Source: Selenomonas sp. oral taxon 892 str. F0426
Lineage (GTDB): Bacteria; Bacillota; Negativicutes; Selenomonadales; Selenomonadaceae
Direction: 5' to 3'
Assembly (NCBI RefSeq): GCF_000468035.1
Contig: NZ_KI260545.1
Location: forward strand, 1 to 64,000
DNA: 64,000 bases
Shown piece by piece: positions 1-8,602 of the stretch. Each line of letters begins with the position of its first letter. Positions within the stretch are counted from its first letter, which is position 1. The translations under genes and the position numbers were made by a program. Under the pieces are notes generated by a model that saw only the letters and a program-made list of their open reading frames with translations, had not been told where the DNA came from and searched no databases.

Positions 1-142
1 TCCCCATGTTGAGCAGCTCTCCATAGGCACGATAGCCGACAAATGAGACGAGAATCGTCACCATCACGACAATCCCGGTGAGCGTGATGGCGTTCAGCTG
101 AAAGCCCAGACCTCTTCCCTTCTTTTGACCTTGTTCCTGCAA
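1..142 (-). CDS. Partial membrane protein N-terminus, possibly a chemoreceptor
   Basis: A reading frame opens with TTG at 142 behind a good AGGAG ribosome binding site (about 152-157) and runs off the window. The visible 47 residues are a short polar, basic start (QEQGQKKGRG) followed by a hydrophobic stretch (residues 18-36, ITLTGIVVMVTILVSFVG) that reads as a signal anchor. That layout is common for methyl-accepting chemotaxis proteins and other sensor proteins in this group, but nothing family-specific is visible. The chemoreceptor reading is inference only. About 170 bases of non-coding sequence lie between this start and the terminator at 315-365. Confidence 0.4.
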   Translation of the reverse strand, partial: MQEQGQKKGRGLGFQLNAITLTGIVVMVTILVSFVGYRAYGELLNMG

Positions 143-314
143 AATATTCTCTCCTTTCCCCTGCACACGATCACGCCTGCACAAAACACATCTCCTTGCA
201 TCGCCGTGTGTCAAAGACGACAGATCGACTATCGTCATCAAACGATACTATACGCATTTTTTAATTCTCCATTCATGCTTATTTTCCTGCCTCCATAAAA
301 TTTATTTCCAACAA

Positions 315-365
315 AACCGGGGTTGTTGCACGAAGACCCTAGCGTCTCGTACAACAACCCCGGTT
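315..365 (-). terminator. Terminator of the glycolytic operon
   Basis: A 19-bp stem with one mismatch (315-333 pairing with 347-365) and a 13-nt loop lies just downstream of gpmI. On the minus strand it is followed by a short U-rich stretch (GGUUUUGUUGG). The arm shares the GTRYACGA core with hairpins at 49991-50027 and 60522-60569. Confidence 0.75.
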
Positions 366-427
366 TGTTCTTCCGTCTCCCGCTGACACTATCCCCATGC
401 AGCAGTGCCAACAAGCATCATTCCATG

Positions 428-1984
428 CTACGCAAGCGTCACGAGCGGCTTGCCAGTCATCTCCTTCGGGATTTCAATTCCCGCAAGCGACAGAAGCGTC
501 GGCGCGATATCGCAGAGCGCGCCCGTATGCACTTCCTTCACGCGGTCAGAGACCACGATGAACGGCACTGGATTTGTCGTGTGCTTTGTAAACGGCTGAT
601 TCGTCTCGTAGTCCCACATCTTGTCTGCGTTTCCATGGTCTGCCGTGATGCAGACCTCGCCGCCGACCTCGCGGATGGCATCGACAAAACGACCAACGCA
701 CGTATCAACCGTCTCAACAGCCTTCACGACCGCCGGCACGACACCCGTATGTCCAACCATGTCACAGTTTGCATAGTTGAGGATGATGAAGTCATACTTA
801 CGCGACTTGATCGCATCAACGACCTTGTCCGTGACCTCGATCGCGCTCATCTCAGGCTGCAGGTCATACGTAGCAACCTTCGGCGAGTTGACGAGAATGC
901 GATCCTCGCCCTTGAACGGTTCCTCAACGCCGCCGTTGAAAAAGAACGTAACATGTGCATACTTCTCCGTCTCGGCAATGCGCAGCTGCGTCATGCCGAG
1001 ATCCTGCACGTACTGACCGAATGTATTGTCAAGTTCCTCGGGCGGGAACGCCACAAGCGCATTCATGCCTGCCTCGTACTGCGAGAACGTCGCAAAGGGG
1101 ATCTTCAGTGACTCATCGCGCTGGAATCCATCAAACTTCTCATCTACGAATGCATGCGTGAGCTGACGTGCACGGTCGGGGCGGAAGTTGTAAAAAATCG
1201 CACCATCCCCGTTCTTCATACCGTGGTAGCCCTCGACCACGAACGGGACGACGAATTCATCCGTGACACCCTCGGGCTTCTCGCTCGTATCGGCATAGGA
1301 GGCGAGCAGTCCCTCAACGGCTGTCTTTGCTGTATGCGGTGCCTTTGCATGAGCAATCGCCTCATAGGCAAGCTGCTCACGCTCCCAGCGATGATCGCGA
1401 TCCATTGCATAGTAGCGGCCACTGACCGTCGCGATGCGCCCGACACCGATCTCTGCCGCCTTCTTCTCGACCGCCTCGAGATACTCCTGTGCGCTCTTGG
1501 GCGGTACATCACGTCCATCCAGAAACGCGTGAATCCAGACCTCAGACAGCCCCTCGCGCTTTGCCAGCTCAAGTACGCCAAAGAGATGCTCGTCATGGCT
1601 GTGTACGCCGCCGGGTGAGACAAGTCCCATGACGTGCAGCGCTGCGCCGGGCGCCTTTACACCGCGCACGATCGTGAGCAGTGCCTCGTTCTTGAAGAAA
1701 TCCCCATTGCGGATGTCTCGTGTGATACGTGTGAGCTGCTGGTAGACGATGCGCCCGGCGCCGATGTTCGTGTGGCCGACCTCGGAGTTGCCCATCTGCC
1801 CGTCCGGCAGTCCGACATATTCGCCGGAGGCGTTGATCTCATTATGCTTGTATTTCGCAAGCAGCCCGTCGATGACCGGGGTCTTTGCCATGGCAATCGC
1901 ATTGTACTTCAGGTCGTTCGGGTCGCCATCACCAAACCCATCCATGATGATGAGTGCCACAGGGGCGTTTTTAAGTTTTGCCAT
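428..1984 (-). CDS. gpmI: 2,3-bisphosphoglycerate-independent phosphoglycerate mutase
   Basis: Interconverts 3- and 2-phosphoglycerate in cytoplasmic glycolysis and gluconeogenesis; the family uses Mn2+ and a phosphoserine intermediate. The 518 residues match the usual length of about 510. The N-terminus has the alkaline-phosphatase-fold metal motif IIMDGFGDG (Asp15), and the catalytic serine is in GQMGNSEVGH (Ser67). The C-terminal metal-site motifs TADHGNAD and TKHTTNPVP are present. It is the last gene of the operon gap-pgk-tpiA-gpmI, about 105 bases after tpiA with a strong RNA hairpin between them, and is followed by a terminator. Start at 1984 because homology begins immediately with AKLKNAPVALIIMDG. 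Confidence 0.97.
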   Translation of the reverse strand: MAKLKNAPVALIIMDGFGDGDPNDLKYNAIAMAKTPVIDGLLAKYKHNEINASGEYVGLPDGQMGNSEVGHTNIGAGRIVYQQLTRITRDIRNGDFFKNEALLTIVRGVKAPGAALHVMGLVSPGGVHSHDEHLFGVLELAKREGLSEVWIHAFLDGRDVPPKSAQEYLEAVEKKAAEIGVGRIATVSGRYYAMDRDHRWEREQLAYEAIAHAKAPHTAKTAVEGLLASYADTSEKPEGVTDEFVVPFVVEGYHGMKNGDGAIFYNFRPDRARQLTHAFVDEKFDGFQRDESLKIPFATFSQYEAGMNALVAFPPEELDNTFGQYVQDLGMTQLRIAETEKYAHVTFFFNGGVEEPFKGEDRILVNSPKVATYDLQPEMSAIEVTDKVVDAIKSRKYDFIILNYANCDMVGHTGVVPAVVKAVETVDTCVGRFVDAIREVGGEVCITADHGNADKMWDYETNQPFTKHTTNPVPFIVVSDRVKEVHTGALCDIAPTLLSLAGIEIPKEMTGKPLVTLA

Positions 1985-2027
1985 AATATTTTATTCTTTC
2001 TAAGAGCTTTCGCCCAATACTCAGGAA

Positions 2028-2061
2028 GCGCAGATTCTTCGCTCCTGCGAAGAATCCGCGC
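2028..2061 (-). other. Intergenic RNA hairpin between tpiA and gpmI
   Basis: Two 15-base arms (2028-2042 and 2047-2061) pair fully in the minus-strand RNA if one G-U pair is allowed, around a 4-nt AGGA loop. There is no U-run after it, so it is unlikely to be a plain terminator. A role in mRNA processing or differential stability within the operon is inferred. Confidence 0.6.
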
Positions 2062-2089
2062 CACCCAAAACGATTGATCTTTGATTGTA

Positions 2090-2839
2090 TTAGAAATTGA
2101 CGATCGCAGCGAAGTCCTTGGCCTTGAGTGCCGCACCGCCGACAAGTGCGCCGTCGACGTTCGGCTTCTCCATGAGGCCCGCAATTGTCTCGGGCTTCAC
2201 GCTGCCGCCGTACTGGATGCGTAGGCCCTCGGCTGCTGCCGCGCCATACTTCGCCTCAATGGTCTTGCGGATGTGTCCGCAGACCTCCTCCGCCTGCTCG
2301 AACGTCGCCGTCTTGCCCGTGCCGATCGCCCAGATCGGCTCATAGGCGATAACGAGCTTGGCAACATCCTCTGCTGTAAAGCCCGCGAGTGCTGCCTCGA
2401 TCTGATATGCCACGTACGCAAGGTACGTCTCCGCCTCGCGGATCTCGAGCGACTCACCGCAGCAGATGATCGGTGTGATGCCCGCTGCATACGCCGCATG
2501 AGCGCGCTTGTTCACGCCCTCGTTCGTCTCGCCGAAGTAGTCGCGGCGCTCGCTGTGGCCGAGCACGCAGTAGGAGACGCCAAGCTCCGTCAGCATATCC
2601 GTCGAGATCTCGCCCGTAAAGGCACCGCTCTTCTCCCAGTGCACATTCTGTGCGCCGACCGCGATGTTCGTTCCCTTAACCGCATCGGTAACGCCTGCAA
2701 GCGCCGTTGCCGTCGGGCAGACCACGACGGTCGCCTTTGCGTCCTTCACGAGCGGAGCAAGCTCCTTGACGAGCGCGACGCCTGCCGCGACCGTGTTATT
2801 CATCTTCCAGTTTCCTGCAATAATCGGTGTTCTTGCCAT
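2090..2839 (-). CDS. tpiA: Triosephosphate isomerase
   Basis: Interconverts dihydroxyacetone phosphate and glyceraldehyde 3-phosphate. The 249-residue TIM barrel has all hallmark sites: GNWKMN near residue 10 (Asn10, Lys12), the electrophilic histidine in YCVLGHSERR (His95), the catalytic glutamate and flexible loop in AYEPIWAIGTGKTA (Glu167), and the phosphate-binding QYGGSVKP near the C-terminus. It is third in the glycolytic operon, 25 bases after pgk. DHAP from the aldolase/mtnA shunt immediately upstream on the other strand would enter glycolysis through this enzyme. Confidence 0.98.
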   Translation of the reverse strand: MARTPIIAGNWKMNNTVAAGVALVKELAPLVKDAKATVVVCPTATALAGVTDAVKGTNIAVGAQNVHWEKSGAFTGEISTDMLTELGVSYCVLGHSERRDYFGETNEGVNKRAHAAYAAGITPIICCGESLEIREAETYLAYVAYQIEAALAGFTAEDVAKLVIAYEPIWAIGTGKTATFEQAEEVCGHIRKTIEAKYGAAAAEGLRIQYGGSVKPETIAGLMEKPNVDGALVGGAALKAKDFAAIVNF

Positions 2840-2864
2840 ATGCTATTCTCCTCTATCGTCCATC

Positions 2865-4058
2865 TCACGCATTTGCAAGTGCGTCAATCCCCGGCAGGAC
2901 CTTGCCCTCGAGCAGTTCCAGCGTTGCACCGCCGCCCGTTGATATGTGCGAGATCTGATCCGAAAGCCCCGTTTTCTTCAGGGCTGCGATGGAGTCACCG
3001 CCGCCGACGATTGAGACCGCGCCGCCCTTCGTCGCCTCAGCAACAGCGTGTGCGACCGCCTCGGTCCCCTTTGCGAAAGCATCGAACTCGAACACGCCCA
3101 TGGGGCCGTTCCAGATGACCGTCTTTGCTCCCTGCAGTGCCTTGACGTACTCCTCCGAGGTCTTGTCACCGCTGTCGAGCGCCTGCCAGCCGTCGGGGAT
3201 CTTGTCCACATCGACCGTCTTCGTGTTTGCATCCGCGGCAAACTTGTCCGCGATGACAACATCGACGGGCAGGACGACCTTAACGCCCTTCTTATCTGCC
3301 TTTTCGAGCAGTTCCTTGGCGAGCTCAATCTTGTCGCGCTCGCACAGAGAATCGCCGATCGGATAGCCCTTCGATGCATCAAAGGTGTGTGCCATGCCAC
3401 CTCCGATGATGATCGTGTCAACCTTATCGATCATGTTCTCGATGACGCCGATCTTGTCCGAGACCTTCGCGCCGCCGATGATGGCAACGAACGGCCGCTT
3501 TGGATCCTCGAGCGTCTTGCCAATGTAGTTGATCTCCTTCTCCATGAGGAAGCCCGCCACTGTCTCAAGATACGACGTGATGCCGACGTTCGAGGCATGC
3601 GCACGATGCGCTACGCCGAATGCGTCGTCAACAGCAACATCTGCGAGGGCTGCGAGCTGTTTTGCAAATGCAGGATCATTCTTCTTCTCCGCCTTGTGAT
3701 AGCGCAGATTCTCGAGAAGGAGTACCTCACCCGCCTTCAGATCGCCGGCAGCCTTCTCCGCGTCAGGACCGACGCAGTCCGGCGCCCACTTCACTTCCTT
3801 GCCGAGCAGTTCAGAGAGGCGTGCCGCGATGGGTTTCGTCGAGAACTTCGGCTCGCGCTCCTCGCTCGGGCGACCGACATGGCAAGCGAGGATGACCGCA
3901 GCGCCGCCATCCAGAAGATGCTGGATCGTGGGGAGCGTTGCGCGAATGCGCGTGTCGTTCGTAATGTTCTGGTGCTCATCCATCGGCACATTGAAATCCA
4001 CGCGGACAAATACCTTTTTACCCTTGACATCGATGTCACGAATCGTTTTTTTGTTCAT
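2865..4058 (-). CDS. pgk: Phosphoglycerate kinase
   Basis: Transfers phosphate from 1,3-bisphosphoglycerate to ADP, the first ATP-yielding step of glycolysis. The 397-residue two-domain protein has the N-terminal substrate signature VFVRVDFNVPMD, the linker-region IIGGAKVSDKIGV and the C-terminal nucleotide-binding GGGDSIAALKKTG followed by HISTGGGATLELLEGK. Length is normal for bacteria. It lies second in the operon, separated from gap by about 130 bases that contain a perfect 9-bp GC-rich hairpin, so its expression may be uncoupled from gap. Its substrate is also the proposed donor for the FkbH-like enzyme encoded at 21389. Confidence 0.98.
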   Translation of the reverse strand: MNKKTIRDIDVKGKKVFVRVDFNVPMDEHQNITNDTRIRATLPTIQHLLDGGAAVILACHVGRPSEEREPKFSTKPIAARLSELLGKEVKWAPDCVGPDAEKAAGDLKAGEVLLLENLRYHKAEKKNDPAFAKQLAALADVAVDDAFGVAHRAHASNVGITSYLETVAGFLMEKEINYIGKTLEDPKRPFVAIIGGAKVSDKIGVIENMIDKVDTIIIGGGMAHTFDASKGYPIGDSLCERDKIELAKELLEKADKKGVKVVLPVDVVIADKFAADANTKTVDVDKIPDGWQALDSGDKTSEEYVKALQGAKTVIWNGPMGVFEFDAFAKGTEAVAHAVAEATKGGAVSIVGGGDSIAALKKTGLSDQISHISTGGGATLELLEGKVLPGIDALANA

Positions 4059-4084
4059 ATTTTAGCCTCCAAAGGAACAAGGTC

Positions 4085-4109
4085 CGGCCCAAACTCGGCC
4101 GGACCTCGT
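4085..4109 (-). other. GC-rich hairpin between gap and pgk
   Basis: Perfect inverted repeat GGTCCGGCC / GGCCGGACC with a 7-nt loop in the gap-pgk spacer (approximate ends). The minus-strand 3' flank (TTGTTCCTTT) is only weakly U-rich. It may be a partial terminator or an mRNA end-stabilising structure that lets gap be made in excess of the distal genes. Confidence 0.5.
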
Positions 4110-4190
4110 GAAAGATCGTATGCATATGGAAACGCCGAGGGAGGACTAGCATTCTCTGTCCGCATTTCCTTATATCACTGTTTACTTGTC

Positions 4191-5204
4191 TCAGCCGAGC
4201 TCAGCGAAGTACTTGATCGTGCGAACCATCTGGCTCGTGTAGCTGTTCTCGTTGTCATACCAGGAGACAACCTGAACGAGCGTGTTGCCGTCGCCCGTGT
4301 CGCTGACCATCGTCTGCGTTGCATCGAAGATCGAGCCGTAGGTCGTGCCGATGATGTCGCTCGAGACGATCTCGTCTGTGTTGTATTCAAACGACTCCGT
4401 CGCTTCCTTCTTCATCTGCGCATTGACCTGATCAACCGTAACTTTGCCCTCAACCACCGCATAGAGGAGCGTCGTGGAGCCCGTCGGAGTTGGAACGCGC
4501 TGTGCCGACCCGATGAGTTTGCCGTTGAGCTCGGGGATAACGAGGCCGATTGCCTTCGCTGCACCCGTCGAGTTCGGGACGATGTTGACCGCTGCTGCAC
4601 GGCTGCGGCGGAGATCCCCCTTGCGCTGCGGGCCGTCAAGCACCATCTGGTCACCCGTATAGGCATGGATCGTCGACATGATGCCGCTCTTGATCGGAGC
4701 GAGATTGTTGAGTGCCTTTGCCATCGGCGCAAGGCAGTTCGTCGTGCAGGATGCTGCCGAGATAACCTTGTCGTCCTTCGTCAGGGTCTTGTGATTGACG
4801 TTGAATACAATCGTCGGGAGATCATTGCCGGCAGGAGCCGAGATGACAACCTTCTTTGCACCGGCCTTCAGATGCGCCTCAGCCTTGTCCTTCGCCGTGT
4901 AGAAGCCCGTGCACTCGAGCACGACATCGACATCATGCTTGCCCCAGGGAATCTGGGCAGCATCCGCCTGCGCATAGATGTTGATCTTCTTGCCATTCAC
5001 CGTGATGGAGTCGTCACCCGCCGTGACCGAGTCTGCATACTTATAACGCCCCTGTGTGGAGTCATACTTCAGGAGATGTGCAAGCATCGTCGGACTCGTC
5101 AGATCGTTGATCGCGACGACCTCATAGCCGGGAGCATCGAACATCTGACGGAACGCGAGACGACCGATACGGCCAAAACCATTGATAGCAACTTTTACTG
5201 CCAT
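4191..5204 (-). CDS. gap: Glyceraldehyde-3-phosphate dehydrogenase, type I
   Basis: Oxidises and phosphorylates glyceraldehyde 3-phosphate to 1,3-bisphosphoglycerate with NAD+. From the start at 5204 ([21 protein letters not shown] ribosome site about 8 bases upstream) it is 337 residues, the standard length. An upstream extension to 5294 would add 30 unrelated residues and cover the promoter, so it was rejected. The Rossmann motif GFGRIGR is at 9-15, Asp34 in AINDL suggests NAD rather than NADP, and the nucleophile is Cys153 in [12 protein letters not shown]. It is first in the operon gap-pgk-tpiA-gpmI. Confidence 0.97.
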   Translation of the reverse strand: MAVKVAINGFGRIGRLAFRQMFDAPGYEVVAINDLTSPTMLAHLLKYDSTQGRYKYADSVTAGDDSITVNGKKINIYAQADAAQIPWGKHDVDVVLECTGFYTAKDKAEAHLKAGAKKVVISAPAGNDLPTIVFNVNHKTLTKDDKVISAASCTTNCLAPMAKALNNLAPIKSGIMSTIHAYTGDQMVLDGPQRKGDLRRSRAAAVNIVPNSTGAAKAIGLVIPELNGKLIGSAQRVPTPTGSTTLLYAVVEGKVTVDQVNAQMKKEATESFEYNTDEIVSSDIIGTTYGSIFDATQTMVSDTGDGNTLVQVVSWYDNENSYTSQMVRTIKYFAELG

Positions 5205-5276
5205 TGAAATACCCCCTGTTGAGTGTTGAATTTTCGACGCAGTGAGACATCCCACTACGCTCTTTATATAGTTTAT

Positions 5277-5304
5277 ATTATAAACCATTCCCAATAAAAG
5301 TCAA
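5277..5304 (-). promoter_or_regulatory. Sigma-70-type promoter of the gap operon
   Basis: Minus-strand TTGACT (5299-5304) and a perfect TATAAT (5277-5282) separated by 16 bases, about 75 bases before the gap start. The near-consensus elements fit a highly expressed glycolytic operon. Confidence 0.8.
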
Positions 5305-5363
5305 TTTATTTATCTTGCACCAGGAAATTTCCCCAGAACATTTTATGCAGATGTAAAAATCCC

Positions 5364-5393
5364 TTGCCATAGCGTGCAAATTTTCGTTAAAAT
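5364..5393 (+). promoter_or_regulatory. Promoter of the aldolase-mtnA operon
   Basis: TTGCCA (5364-5369), an 18-base spacer and TAAAAT (5388-5393), followed about 30 bases later by the aldolase start with an AGGAGG site. It is divergent from the gap promoter. Confidence 0.55.
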
Positions 5394-5422
5394 ATGTCCA
5401 TAGGAATACGAGGAGGTACACT

Positions 5423-6067
5423 ATGCTCGAGGAACTCAAAGAATACGTGCGTCGCTGCGCATTGGAGGCGGATCACGCGGGACTGTGCAAACACCGCTCT
5501 GGGAATTTCAGTGTACGCGATGCGGCCAGCGGTCTCATCTGCATCACGCCGACGGGCATGGATCGTGAGACCATGACGATCAACGACATCGTTGTGATTG
5601 ATATGAACGGCCATACAGTCGAGTCGCTGAACAGACGAAGGCCCACGAGTGAACTGATGATGCACACGGCGATCTATCGGAGCCGCAGCGACGTGTACGC
5701 GATCGTGCATACACACTCGCGTGCAGCGACATCATTCGCCGTCATGAATAAACCGATCCCCGCCATCGTCTACGAGCTGTCCATCCTCGGATGTAAGGAG
5801 GGCTACGTTCCCGTCGCACCCTACGGGCGTCCCGGCACACGTGCAGCCGCTGAAAACGTCCTCGCCCCACTCGCCATCTCCGATGTTGCGCTCATGCAGG
5901 CACACGGCGTCGTCGCCGTGGCAGAGAATCCCAAGGAAGCCCTCCTCAAGGCAAGCTACGTCGAAGAACTCGCCGACATCTACTATCGCTGTCTCACCGT
6001 CCTCGGGCATGAACCCGCAACCATTCCAGCGGACGAGTTGGCAAAGTGGAAATATCCGACGGTTTAG
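5423..6067 (+). CDS. Class II aldolase/adducin family protein (probable methylthioribulose-/deoxyribulose-1-phosphate aldolase)
   Basis: A 214-residue Zn-dependent class II aldolase of the fuculose-1-phosphate aldolase/AraD fold. Visible are the phosphate-binding KHRSGNFS (24-31), the catalytic glutamate in RRPTSEL (Glu77), the metal histidines in VHTHS (His96, His98) and a third in QAHGV (His161). The family cleaves ketose 1-phosphates to DHAP plus an aldehyde, or epimerises or dehydrates related sugars. Because mtnA follows about 120 bases downstream, the likely substrates are 5-methylthioribulose-1-P and/or 5-deoxyribulose-1-P, as in the described DHAP shunt. Substrate assignment is inference; a generic fuculose aldolase or MtnB-type dehydratase is possible. 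The AGGAGG ribosome site gives a clear start. Confidence 0.85.
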   Translation: MLEELKEYVRRCALEADHAGLCKHRSGNFSVRDAASGLICITPTGMDRETMTINDIVVIDMNGHTVESLNRRRPTSELMMHTAIYRSRSDVYAIVHTHSRAATSFAVMNKPIPAIVYELSILGCKEGYVPVAPYGRPGTRAAAENVLAPLAISDVALMQAHGVVAVAENPKEALLKASYVEELADIYYRCLTVLGHEPATIPADELAKWKYPTV

Positions 6068-6095
6068 CAACAGCAGCTTTCCCGCCGCTTTTCTT

Positions 6096-6152
6096 AGCCT
6101 CCCCCGTCACAACGGGGGAGGGGGACCACGCGAAGCGTGGTGGAAGGGGCGC
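6096..6152 (+). repeat. GC-rich double-hairpin interspersed repeat
   Basis: Two adjacent perfect hairpins: a 10-bp stem with 4-nt loop (6098-6121, CCTCCCCCGT / ACGGGGGAGG) and a 6-bp stem CCACGC-GAA-GCGTGG (6126-6140), then GGAAGGGGCG. It lies between the aldolase and mtnA on the same transcript. The same blocks recur inverted and expanded at 45469-45645, so this is an interspersed element, MITE- or REP-like. Confidence 0.7.
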
Positions 6153-6184
6153 CACGATCTATTGTACAAAAAGAGAGGCACACA

Positions 6185-7243
6185 ATGAACACAAACATAC
6201 TCGACATGGAAACCCTCGCCCTCGACGAAGAGGAACGCGCCCTCGTTATCATCGACCAGACCAAACTCCCAAACAAAGCTGAATATCTTCATCTCAAAAC
6301 GCAGGGCGAGATCTGGACGGCAATCCGTGACCTCCAAGTGCGCGGCGCCCCTGCTATCGGCGACGCCGCCGCCATCGGCATCTACCTCGCCGCACTCGAG
6401 ATCGACACCGATGACTATGTCGAGTTCGCACGCCGTTTTCATGAAGCAGCCGACTACCTGAACTCCTCGCGGCCCACTGCCGTCAACCTCTCATGGGCGC
6501 TGAACCGCATGGAAAAAATCGTTCAGGGAGCAAAGGACAAATCCATCCCCGAGATCCGCACACTCCTACGTGACGAAGCTCTGCGCATCAAGCAGGAGGA
6601 CATCGACATCTGCAAAAAAATAGGCGAGCATGCGCTCACCCTCGTAAAACCTGGATACGGACTTCTCACCCACTGCAACGCCGGACAGCTTGCCACCGCC
6701 AAATACGGCACCGCAACCGCCGTCATGTACCTCGGACACAAAAAAGGCTACAACTTCAAAATCTACGCCGATGAAACGCGCCCCCTTCTGCAGGGCGCAC
6801 GTCTCACTGCCTATGAACTCAGTGCCGCAGGAATGGACGTCACACTCATCTGCGACAACATGGCTGCCACCGTCATGAAAAACGGCTGGATCGACGCCGT
6901 ATTCGTCGGCTGCGACCGCGTCGCGGCCAACGGCGACGTCGCCAACAAAATTGGTACCTCCGGCGTCGCCATCCTCGCCAAACACTACGGCATCCCGTTC
7001 TACGTCTGCGCCCCCACCTCCACAATCGACATGAACACCCCCACTGGCGCCGATATCCACATCGAACAGCGCCCGGCAGAGGAAGTCACCGACATGTGGT
7101 ACAAGGAACGCATGGCCCCTGAGGGCGTGAAGGTGTATAACCCAGCGTTTGACGTTACCGATCATGAACTGATTACGGGGATTGTGACGGAGGAAGGAGT
7201 TCACTCTTTCGCGAAGGATTTCTCATGTGAAATTCAAATTTGA
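6185..7243 (+). CDS. mtnA: S-methyl-5-thioribose-1-phosphate isomerase
   Basis: Isomerises 5-methylthioribose-1-phosphate (or 5-deoxyribose-1-phosphate) to the ribulose-1-phosphate form, salvaging by-products of S-adenosylmethionine use. The 352-residue protein has the family motifs [12 protein letters not shown] (52-63), the catalytic cysteine in [11 protein letters not shown] (Cys164), [14 protein letters not shown] (196-209) and the catalytic aspartate in [10 protein letters not shown] (Asp244). I placed the start at 6185, after an AGAGAGG site; an in-frame extension to 6137 would run into the repeat element. No mtnB, mtnC or mtnD is in the window, so the upstream aldolase, rather than the full methionine salvage pathway, probably uses its product. 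A nucleosidase, phosphorylase or kinase must be encoded elsewhere. Confidence 0.93.
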   Translation: MNTNILDMETLALDEEERALVIIDQTKLPNKAEYLHLKTQGEIWTAIRDLQVRGAPAIGDAAAIGIYLAALEIDTDDYVEFARRFHEAADYLNSSRPTAVNLSWALNRMEKIVQGAKDKSIPEIRTLLRDEALRIKQEDIDICKKIGEHALTLVKPGYGLLTHCNAGQLATAKYGTATAVMYLGHKKGYNFKIYADETRPLLQGARLTAYELSAAGMDVTLICDNMAATVMKNGWIDAVFVGCDRVAANGDVANKIGTSGVAILAKHYGIPFYVCAPTSTIDMNTPTGADIHIEQRPAEEVTDMWYKERMAPEGVKVYNPAFDVTDHELITGIVTEEGVHSFAKDFSCEIQI

Positions 7244-7282
7244 CAAGGCATTTTATCACTTGCCGAACCACATCTCTAGGAA

Positions 7283-8599
7283 TTATTGATTTGGGAAAAC
7301 CACATTTTCTGGAACAGGTAACACGCCTGCCCGCACCACATAATGAGCCCATTTTTGTTGAATTCTCGTGATATATGGAGGTAGCAACCTCCCCACACGT
7401 TTGTCTTTGTCTTTCTGAAACTCTTTTATCTCAATATCTTTTAATTTGAATTCTATTGCTACTTCCTCTGCAATGCACGGAATAATAATATGGTCTGCTC
7501 TTTCCAGAAAAGTGCCATGTCTAAAGAAAATTTTTCTATCACGCTTTTTCAATGCTGCATTTATTTGTGTACGATTATCTAGGTTCTTATCTATTCCCGT
7601 TATAATGTTGAAAGAAAATTGTTTTCCATCTCCAAAGACGAGATCTCCATTCTCATTAAACTCCATCCCACTAATAGCCATATCTTTTTCTTTTAGTTTC
7701 TCTCCTTTAAGGCAATAATAACAAGGAGCTCCATCTCGAGATAAATCACATTGAGCACGTATATTGAGATAATAACGAGATCCTTCTTTAATCAAATCGC
7801 CAGTATATGCTTGCTGAGGCTTTGTATGCTCACCGTAAGAAAAAAACCTTTCCCCTTCAAGAACCTTTCTTGCCTCCTCGGTAGAAACCCCTTCTAGCTT
7901 GGTGGCAAAAACTGTTTCATCAAAGTAATATGTATCAACGCAATTACTTAGACTTCTTGTTAAAAATTCTCCAAATTCATGCTGATAGCCATGTTCACTA
8001 TCTGCTTTTATCATATCCCAGACGATTTTTGCCCAAACAGGTGAATATTGATATAGTCTGAGAAGCATTTTATTTTTACTTCTCAGAGTAATTCTCTCCC
8101 ATTCTTTCAATACATACACGGAGGGCATAGTGAGAAGCCAACTCTCCATTTCATTGAATAAGTGCTCCTCAGTGTCTACATCTTCCTTGTTTTTTATAAA
8201 AACACGAGAATCTTCCAAACAGCCACCATTTTTTAATTTACTGCGAATATCATCTTCTTTTAATGCTGTAAATATGAATATAGGGACGAGACTATGTTGT
8301 AAAAAGTCTTTGATAAATTCAATCAGTTTATTTTCACTGTCATCCCTAAGTGTATCTGGTACTAAAATGCGTTCTTCTACGGATCCTAGCTTCTCATCTA
8401 TAAAATTCCAATCTACAATAATAAACGCAGCATTCTGCAATGAAGGAATCATTTCCTTGCTTGGTTGCTCTTTGGAAGTTGCTACAGGAATATTCTGCTC
8501 CTCAAGAAGCTGTTTGATCTTAAATATTTTGGATTGATCATCATCTATCTCATCATCGAATATAACGGCAATGCCTTGGAAAAGTTCTCTTACATTCAT
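7283..8599 (-). CDS. Receiver-domain protein with unrecognised C-terminal half, partner of the adjacent kinase
   Basis: 438 residues. The N-terminal 140 or so form a response-receiver domain with the full site: acidic pair Asp15/Asp16 (FDDEID), phospho-acceptor Asp63 (IIVDWNF), Thr111 (FIFTALKED) and lysine in VFIKNK (136/138). I recognise no DNA-binding or enzymatic output domain after it. Residues 160-440 are mostly alpha plus beta with three cysteines (Cys284, Cys293, Cys296 in AQC...APCYYCLKG) that could bind a metal. It is third in an AT-rich operon, starting 3 bases after the kinase stop, so it is very likely the kinase's cognate phospho-acceptor. It ends 39 bases from the convergent mtnA. 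Function unknown; a defence effector is a hypothesis. Confidence 0.75.
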   Translation of the reverse strand: MNVRELFQGIAVIFDDEIDDDQSKIFKIKQLLEEQNIPVATSKEQPSKEMIPSLQNAAFIIVDWNFIDEKLGSVEERILVPDTLRDDSENKLIEFIKDFLQHSLVPIFIFTALKEDDIRSKLKNGGCLEDSRVFIKNKEDVDTEEHLFNEMESWLLTMPSVYVLKEWERITLRSKNKMLLRLYQYSPVWAKIVWDMIKADSEHGYQHEFGEFLTRSLSNCVDTYYFDETVFATKLEGVSTEEARKVLEGERFFSYGEHTKPQQAYTGDLIKEGSRYYLNIRAQCDLSRDGAPCYYCLKGEKLKEKDMAISGMEFNENGDLVFGDGKQFSFNIITGIDKNLDNRTQINAALKKRDRKIFFRHGTFLERADHIIIPCIAEEVAIEFKLKDIEIKEFQKDKDKRVGRLLPPYITRIQQKWAHYVVRAGVLPVPENVVFPNQ

Positions 8600-8602
8600 A
8601 TT

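Noticed and set aside
3048-5207. A 719-codon open frame on the plus strand opposite pgk and gap
   Set aside because: It is the antisense shadow of two certain genes in GC-rich codon-biased DNA; the translation is Arg-rich and matches no family, and it runs through the gap promoter side.
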